NCBI RefSeq assembly: GCF_001619985.1
Contig: NW_017264199.1
Coordinates: 62,001-126,000 of the forward strand
From: Xylona heveae TC161
Taxonomy: Eukaryota > Ascomycota > Xylonomycetes > Xylonales > Xylonaceae
Length of the DNA stretch: 64,000 nucleotides
Direction of reading: 5' to 3'
This document shows positions 57,423-64,000 of the stretch, piece by piece; the first letter of the stretch is position 1, and every line of letters starts with the position of its first letter. Made by a program: the position numbers and the translations under genes. The notes beneath the pieces are model-generated. The model made no database searches and had not been told where the DNA came from. It saw only the letters and a program-made list of their open reading frames with translations.

Positions 57423-59271
57423 CTATGATGTGAAGTAAACGACAAGGAACCCAATCCAGCTCCCAACCACTCCGATTGCCGCATATGAACTTGTAAACAT
57501 CAGTGGAATAAACTCATAGCGCTTGCCAAAGACCAGTTCATGGACCATGGAGCAATAGACAATAAGTGGGATCGCTACCGTGATATAAAGGAGCGAAAAT
57601 CTGTCGAGCAGGAAGACCCTCGGCCGAGATGATCTACTCTAGTCAGCCAGGGTCACTAATCTCAAGGGTGCATGAGATGAACTTACACCGGCGCGAGCCG
57701 ATCAAAGGCAAAAAGAAATGTTACGAGCCAAAATACAGTATAGACGGTCTTGATTGGAAATTCCGCCGCCGTGAACAGGAGTGGAAACAGAGACACGTGC
57801 CCGGCCACGGCTAGCGGACGGAACGCGCCTAGATATCGTCGATCTCGAAGAGCCAGGAGACTAAAAGGGATAATCACCAGAAGAATAGCCTTCTCGTGCA
57901 CGTGCCAGCCAAACAAGAATGACGCATAGCCGCAGAGAGTAACAGCTCCCACAAATGTCTCCCAGTTCGGCTGGAAAAACAACTTGAGTAGGCAGATCTA
58001 GGCAGGAGTTAGCATCAAATCGGTGCTAAGATTTTGAAGACTGCAGGCGCTCAATCTCACCGTCTGAAATGCGAGGGTAAGCAGAAAGGTAATCTTCGGC
58101 GGTATGTTCGGCAGCACTGCAAATGATGTATCGCCTACAAGGCCTCTAGTGACGCTGTGGACCGCGGTCTCATCAACATGAAGACCTAGCCGCGGCGCAA
58201 CTGAAACAGTATTGTCAGATTCCCTGTACTCAGTTCTATGCAGCCTAGTACTTACCATGAATGAGCACACGATCGGCGAATGAGTACATAGCCCATACAT
58301 TTGGGGCCCAATAAGCGTGGCATAGCCCACGGGCAAACGGGAAGAGCCTGCTCAAAAGCTGGTCTACCTGGCCCCAGTAAACGAAAGGACCAAATGCGGT
58401 GGCAAAGATAGCTGAGATTCCTGTTCCCAGCTTCACGCAATTGCCAAATCGGGGCCGGAAGATGGATCTCGGGCTCAAACAATACTGGCGGAGAAGGTAC
58501 ACGAAATACGCCGGAGCCAGGTAAAGATAAATGTGCTTTAGACACAAGAGTGCCGCAAAAAGCAGGCCGCTCAGGAGAAGCGTCGACTGTCGTCGGGCCA
58601 AGACAATGGAGAGAATAAGGATACCATAGAGAAAGCCATTGTACTGGAAATGGATATGATCTATAATCAGTAGGCCTGGGGAGAGCAAAATGGACAATGC
58701 AGCCACGTGTGCTGTTTGTTTTGCAATCAAAGGTGAAGTTCGAACGTAACTGAAGAGCGGATGAGATTAAATTCGCGAAAACGTTAGGGTGGGATCATAC
58801 AGATGGAGGGCGTAAACCAGAATAAGCTCAGTAGCAATCACCGTTGCTCTCTGGAAGTAAATGGTTTGCCAACTGTCGTACTCGAGCTGGCTCACCTCCA
58901 AGAGATTCGGATGAAAATAAGCGGCAAATTGAGAGAGCACCCATTCAAAGTAGGCGAAGAAAGGGGGGTAATCCAGCGTCCATTCGGACGTTTTCTAATG
59001 ACTGTCAATTCCACAACTGAAGTCACGGGAACTGCTCTTGAATGTACCTCGAAATACCATTCTTTGACTGGAAGAGAATGCGCAATTGCAAGCCAATTCC
59101 TATGTACCTCGAAATCGGTGGATTTGCTGTTCAGCAAAAGTCAGCAACTTATGATCTTGTATGCTTTGATAATTCACATCCACGTGTCTCATACTACGCT
59201 GGAAAGAGAAGGAGTTTCAAGGCCGTGGCGACGATAGCGCATTGAGAAATTGAGGGATAGAATTCAGCCAT
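57423..59271 (-). CDS. alg8: ALG8, dolichyl-P-Glc:Glc1Man9GlcNAc2-PP-dolichol alpha-1,3-glucosyltransferase
   Basis: Seven minus-strand exons: 59271-59195, 59126-59048, 58994-58801, 58749-58256, 58200-58061, 57997-57687 and 57633-57423; 501 residues, the usual ALG8 length. The N-terminal lumenal loop carries [20 protein letters not shown] and [16 protein letters not shown], the family signature with the catalytic-type Asp residues. [17 protein letters not shown] and [15 protein letters not shown] follow among many membrane segments. ALG8 adds the second glucose to the lipid-linked N-glycan precursor in the ER lumen. The donor at 59194 (GTATGA) was chosen because it restores FPAYKSTDFEV; a donor three bases earlier would drop the Tyr. 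The gene is divergent from an ER lectin gene. Confidence 0.94.
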
Positions 59272-59833
59272 GGTTCCATCCACACGATCGTGTCTTAGAT
59301 CCTGGTCTTCATTGGAACATGTGCTCAAGTAAATCCTCTGCAAAGTATTGTCCCCAGATCATCGAGCTGCCTGTCGAGATGACAACCAAGAGACTAACAA
59401 ATTATTGGGGTTGAAGTTAACCAGGAAACTGCCTATTCTAGAACAAGTCGGCCTAGCGAGCTCAGGGGACCAACATCCCCACAGGGGCACAATGAGGCGA
59501 CGGCGGAGCTACCAGTTTGGCCAGTTTGCACTTTGTTTATGGTCATGTCTGACGGCTCAATTCACCACGCTGTTCGCTTTTCGGACGTGACAATCCGGCA
59601 CAGTGTTGAATTATCCTCGACTGCGGTATCGGTAGCAAGGGAATTACGATATTGCATCATTGCTGCCGTACTGGGTTGGACCACAGCGTCTATTGTGAGG
59701 AGTATCCTTAACTTCCGCCGCCGACCGAGCTGAAACACGGTGTTTTGCCCGACTTTATCGAACTCCCGTCTTGATAGTAGATGCCAAAACTCATCTTCGA
59801 TTCCAAAGAGCGCCTAACACCTCTACCGTGAAG
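59272..59833. promoter_or_regulatory. Shared divergent promoter region of ALG8 and the ER lectin
   Basis: 562 bases separate the two start codons. The interval must hold both promoters and both leaders. It has no long ORF and no repeat, and I could not recognise a specific operator. Confidence 0.6.
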
Positions 59834-61457
59834 ATGCAGACCTCGCCACGCTCTTTGCGATCCCTCCTGTGGTTGACTCTTGCGTCCTCTGTCGCCCGGG
59901 CTCAATACCTTGTTGAGGGACTAAGTTTTGGATATGGCCCGAGGTATGTCAATTGTCGATAAGCTTTCGTTCATAGTCTGCATATAGTCCAACTGATGAT
60001 GAATCGTACTGCCTTAGCATATCTCGCGATCAACGAACGATAGAGGGCTGGCAAATTTCAGGAGACGGTGATCCGCCTCAAATTGTAAGTTGTCATTCTC
60101 TTGATCCAAGATCCAAGCTTGCGTTGCAATACTAATGATATTCCAACAGCTCTCAGACCGTATCGTCTTAACTCCACCCTACCCTGGCAATCGCCGCGGT
60201 GCGCTTTGGGCAGTCAACAAGTTCGTATATTCCGATACCTGCTGAGCTCGACGCATACTGACGCAAGCTGTTCAAGGGAGCCCCATACTGAGTGGACGGT
60301 CGACTTCGAATTTCGAGCCACTGGCCCAGACCGCGGAAATGGAAATCTTCAACTTTGGTATACCCAGGAAGGTTTGTCGGAAATTGGCACGTCAAGCATC
60401 TACACTGTGGGTAAATTTGATGGCTTGGCATTGGTGTTGGACCCGTATGGGGGAAAGGTACAATGGATTATCTGCGGCGCCATAACTATAGCAGCAATGC
60501 TGACTTACTCTCACAGGGAGGAAGTATCCGCGGGTTTTTGAACGATGGAAGCACAGAATACAAGAACCACCATAGCGTCGACTCGCTGGCATTTGGCCAC
60601 TGCGATTATCCTTATCGGAACCTAGGACGACCATCACACATTCAGGTCAAGCAGACGTCGGAATTTTTCCAGGTGGAAGTTGACAATAAGCTGTGCTTCA
60701 AATCAGATAAGGTCTGTCCCTACAGGATCACAGAGCACTACCGGATGGCTCACAGTTACTTAGGTCCGACTCCCTGCAAACTACCGCTTCGGCCTTTCTG
60801 CAGCCTCGGCAGAGAATCCAGATTCCATTGAAGTCAACAAGTTCCTCGTCACGACCACCTCCCCAACAACGCGCAGTGCAGATGCGCCCAGCAAAGAGGA
60901 AGCTGCTACTCTTTTCCGCGACGAAGGCGATCAAGCTGCTTCCTCGATTTCGACCGACTTGCAGTTCGCCGACCTCCACAACCGTCTACAGCTCATTAAC
61001 CACCAGATGACCAGGCTGTACAAGGAAGTCGCGTACATATCTTCCAAGGCGGAAGAGCGTCATCTTGAGCTAAACAGCAAGAGCGTCCCTTATGAGCAGT
61101 TAAACACGATGGACAGAAGATTACAGGCGATCGAGAATGTTGTTCTAAGAATACAAAAAGATGTTGAAGGCAAGGATTACAAGGAGCACCTAACCAAGTT
61201 GCAGGATGCTCTGAGAGATACTCATAGCAGTATAGTGGAAAGCTTACCGCAGACTTTGAGCCACAGTAAGTTCCACTAGATACACATTTGAACACGCATG
61301 TTGGGTGCCGAACTAACCCTGCTTCGTAGTTGTGACGTCCTCGGCTCCTCGGATGGGTCTACTCATCTTCATTGTCGTCGTTTTCCAATTGCTGCTGGCA
61401 GCTTCTTATGTCATCTATAAGCGCAGGCGCGCCAACGCTCCGAAGAAATATCTGTGA
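59834..61457 (+). CDS. L-type lectin cargo receptor (Emp47/ERGIC-53-like)
   Basis: Seven exons: 59834-59943, 60018-60084, 60150-60220, 60277-60457, 60517-60711, 60764-61265 and 61330-61457; 417 residues. A signal peptide (about 1-23, LLWLTLASSVARA) is followed by the legume-like lectin domain: GWQISGDGDPPQILSDRIVL, EWTVDFEFRATGPDRGNGN and the Ca/sugar loop FLNDGS. A coiled coil follows (LQFADLHNRLQLINHQMTRL), then a single membrane helix (MGLLIFIVVVFQLLLAASYV) and a cytosolic tail ending KKYL, a dilysine ER-retrieval signal. Such proteins carry glycoproteins from ER to Golgi in COPII vesicles. The acceptor at 60276 was preferred to one at 60266 because of the branch-site distance. The gene ends 221 bp from the convergent esterase gene. 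Confidence 0.92.
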
Positions 61458-61678
61458 TTAGATCGCAACACGGGACCCATCAGTGGAGCACGCCCGCTTA
61501 ATGCAAGTCTCAATGTCGCAAAAAAACTTTTGTATATATATCATGTACGAAAACCATATGATGTCAATGTTCATTTCAGCAGCAATAGAGTAATCTAAAG
61601 CGAAATCTAAATCCATCTATCGATGTTTCTGCTTTGATCGAGAAATTATATTCCAAGATCTTCACAGGAAATAGGGTA

Positions 61679-62994
61679 TTAGCGAGTTAATTCCTCCCAA
61701 TGAGGGAAGACAAATGGAAGGTTTTCCGGTAATTGATCTGGCCAATTCTTCGCAATCACTTTCATGAGTTCATCAAAGAGGATCTTATAAGCCGGAGGAT
61801 TAAAGTGAAGCCCTTACCACCACGAGTCAGCGTTTAATCGTCAGACCTCAACGGGGAGGATTCTTGCAGTCGATGTCGTCGTCCAAGAAGGAATCACTTA
61901 CCATCATGGAATAGCTCTGCCAGCAACGTATTTTGCCCCAACTTCTTCGATCCAGGTAAGACTTCCTGCTCAGGCTGCCACCCAGCTCTTTCCATGAACG
62001 CAGTCCAGAGATCGAGTACGGTAAGCTGAAGCTCTTTACCAACATCCTTGGCAGCGTCTGCATACGACTTTGTATGCTCTGCAGTGCGAAGCACGTCTGT
62101 GATTCCCTTGGCCAAGTCTGTGCGTGTCAAGCCGTACTCATCGACTGGCGGAGGCGTGATGAGAATGATGCGCGGGTTGTGCTCTTTGATGAGAGGATGG
62201 GCAATAATGGCCTTAAGATTCTTCTTATACTCTTCTATTGGAACGTGTTGGCGTGTAGGGCCACCAGCAAGGCAAGCATCATTGGCACCCAAAAAGACAG
62301 TCTGTACGAAGAATTGTTTAATGTCAGTAGTCAATGGAATATAATAGCGTACCAATTGCTCCGTAGATTATCCCTGGAGGATGATACTAACGCAGGAGGA
62401 GTGTTGTTCACTACCGTACCAGAAAACGAATTTTGCCTTGAGATGGATTGGGAACAATTTTGTCTAGAGTTTTCAGTGCATGGGCAGAGTTGTATCCACT
62501 GTACGTCTTAGTATAAAATTGATATGATAGCCTGGAACAAATAATGCTGGTATCTCTAGTACCTGAATCCCCGGTTCAAGACGTCAAGACGTCGAATGTA
62601 TGCTGGATACAAGCTGTGTCAGCCGGATAATTCTGTTGCACCTTAAGATCATTTATTGTAAAGCGGGGGTATGCAATGGGGCAGGTATAAGACGTGGATC
62701 GAGTAAAACATTGCACTGGATGGAATTTAATAAAAAGAAAAGGTCCCCGATACATACCATCTTGAAGCGCTGGCCCAAATCCAAAACCCTTTGCTTGGCT
62801 AAAAGACTGCTGTGTCAACGAATCTCCGAAAAGAAAGAAGATGTCGTAGGGAAACTGTGTTTGATGTCAGCGTCACTTTACTCGGTATATCCATCACCGG
62901 TTATAGTATGTTTGTGCTGCACCGTACGGTAGATAGGATTTTCCCGGACTAAAACAGTTTTATATCAGACAAGTAAAGGTTTTGGACTTACCAT
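61679..62994 (-). CDS. iah1: SGNH-hydrolase esterase, isoamyl acetate-hydrolysing (Iah1-like)
   Basis: Six minus-strand coding exons: 62994-62992 (ATG only), 62854-62758, 62602-62563, 62498-62420, 62301-61902 and 61812-61679; 250 residues, close to yeast Iah1. The spliced start reads MFPYDIFFLFGDSLTQQSF. SGNH blocks are complete: Ser13 in GDSLT, Gly in RGF(S)GYN, Asn80 in GAND, and the Asp206-x-x-His209 pair in DGLHFNPPAYKI. The enzyme hydrolyses small acetate esters, probably in the cytosol since no signal peptide is seen. The first exon contributes only the start codon (ATG then GTAAGT). It converges on the lectin gene. Confidence 0.92.
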
Positions 62995-64000
62995 GGTCTT
63001 AAATTTTTGTATTCCACAGCTTGATATCTTCTGCGAAATTTCTATTATGGTTTGGAGATGACGTACTCCGTCGGTGTTGATTCGGACTTGGGTCCGCTTA
63101 CCTCCTCGCTCACAACTCCGCTTATTATACTGGGCTTCGCCAGGGAGGACCCTCCCCGTAAGGTCAATTCCTTGAGCACAAGATGATACATGTCAAACTT
63201 TCATTTAACAATGTGAAAACATTTTGTTTCAATCTGGAGCATGTTGGAAATACTTATTGGAAAAGTTTATGGGACTCAACGTTAATGAGCAATAAATATA
63301 GTGGGCAAATTAATTACAAAACAAATAAAAATTTCAAAAATAAAATTGAATTTAAATTAATTCATAGAGAATGTCATTGATTTTTATTTCAATGAATAGT
63401 CCCTCTAAACCCATGAATATATTAATGACATCCTGGAATTAAACCTCCAAATCCCGGTAATATCAATCTTATTTGTACTGCTCCCATGTCTCGAGCTCTC
63501 GTACCTCCTGTGCACTTTGATCATTAGTCAGCACATCTTCAACAAGCGTACTTGACACTCTTGATAGAAAACTTCACCATCAATCCTCTGTAAAGTATAT
63601 ATACCAAGTATCAGCCTTCCGACATATGGATCTAATTGACATTTGAATCGTCCAGTGATGGCATGCAACAATGGAGTGCACCTGTGCTCACTATTGTGTG
63701 TATTTATGCATATTTCTACTGTAGACAGCTGACACAGACAATTCGAGTCGTCCGATTTGAAATGATATTAGCCCTACTCATATAGTTGCCACTTTTCCCT
63801 CTAAAATATCTTACTTGATCTTGCTCTCTGCTCTCCAAGTGATCAAGCAGCGCAATATAAGCATTTCTCTTCCTGTACCGCCTATTTCTTGCTGAATTTC
63901 TACTCATCCGAGATGAGACGATTTCAAGAGCTATATAAATATGTCAATCCACTCCGGAGAGTGCAAAAGCCTTTTTCCTCTACTACTAACCCACCAAACC
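62995..64000. other. Window end, AT-rich, no supportable gene
   Basis: About 1 kb beyond the esterase start. It contains its promoter and then AT-rich sequence, especially 63180-63420. ORFs of 60-65 codons look random. An exon of a gene beyond the window cannot be excluded. Confidence 0.45.

Noticed and set aside
1-64000. CRISPR array, transposon or biosynthetic gene cluster
   Set aside because: No regularly spaced repeats, no transposase or reverse-transcriptase motifs, no terminal repeats, and no PKS, NRPS or terpene synthase. The single ketosynthase is the stand-alone mitochondrial type.

Overview
This window is nuclear DNA from a filamentous ascomycete (Pezizomycotina). The evidence is compact protein genes on both strands, many introns of about 50-130 nt with GTAAGT-like donors and CTAAC/CTGAC-like branch sites, CT-rich leaders, and proteins that match fungal orthologues along their whole length. 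A Eurotiomycete-type genome fits best, but I cannot name the species. I see no rRNA, tRNA, CRISPR array, intact transposon or obvious secondary-metabolite cluster. Coding exons were joined by hand; in every multi-exon model the exon lengths sum to a multiple of three.

Layout, left to right. 0-5 kb: the 3' end of a PA2G4/Ebp1-family gene, then an Rco1-like double-PHD protein (both +). 6.7-14 kb: cohesin regulator Pds5 and a Pol4-like family X DNA polymerase (both -). 16-22.2 kb: an AMPK1_CBM-domain protein with a four-copy internal repeat and an unrecognised 691-residue protein (both +). 22.8-28.8 kb: mitochondrial beta-ketoacyl-ACP synthase, SAGA subunit Sgf73 and mRNA guanylyltransferase (all +). 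30.5-34.2 kb: a Jsn1-like RRM+Pumilio protein (-). 36.4-38.2 kb: SWR1 subunit Swc2/YL1 (+). 38.2-41.8 kb: a gene-poor stretch leading into an Ecl1-family lifespan gene (+, 41.8-42.9 kb). 45.5-47.3 kb: an Mtr-like amino acid transporter (+). 48.2-55.1 kb: a nickel/cobalt transporter and an Itc1-like ISW2-complex subunit (both -). 57.4-62.99 kb: ALG8 (-) divergent from an Emp47/ERGIC-53-like lectin (+), with an IAH1-like esterase (-) converging on the lectin. The last kilobase is AT-rich with no gene I can support.

The genes are mostly housekeeping and do not form one pathway. Chromatin is over-represented (Rco1, Pds5, Sgf73, Swc2, Itc1). ALG8 and the lectin share one 562-bp divergent promoter and both serve N-glycoprotein handling in the ER. 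No clearly new biological system is visible. The most unusual features are gene structures (start-codon-only exons in two genes; coding exons of 11, 17 and 19 nt), an overlapping uORF at the beta-ketoacyl synthase start, a repeat protein whose copies are conserved at protein level but diverged in codons, and an orphan gene.
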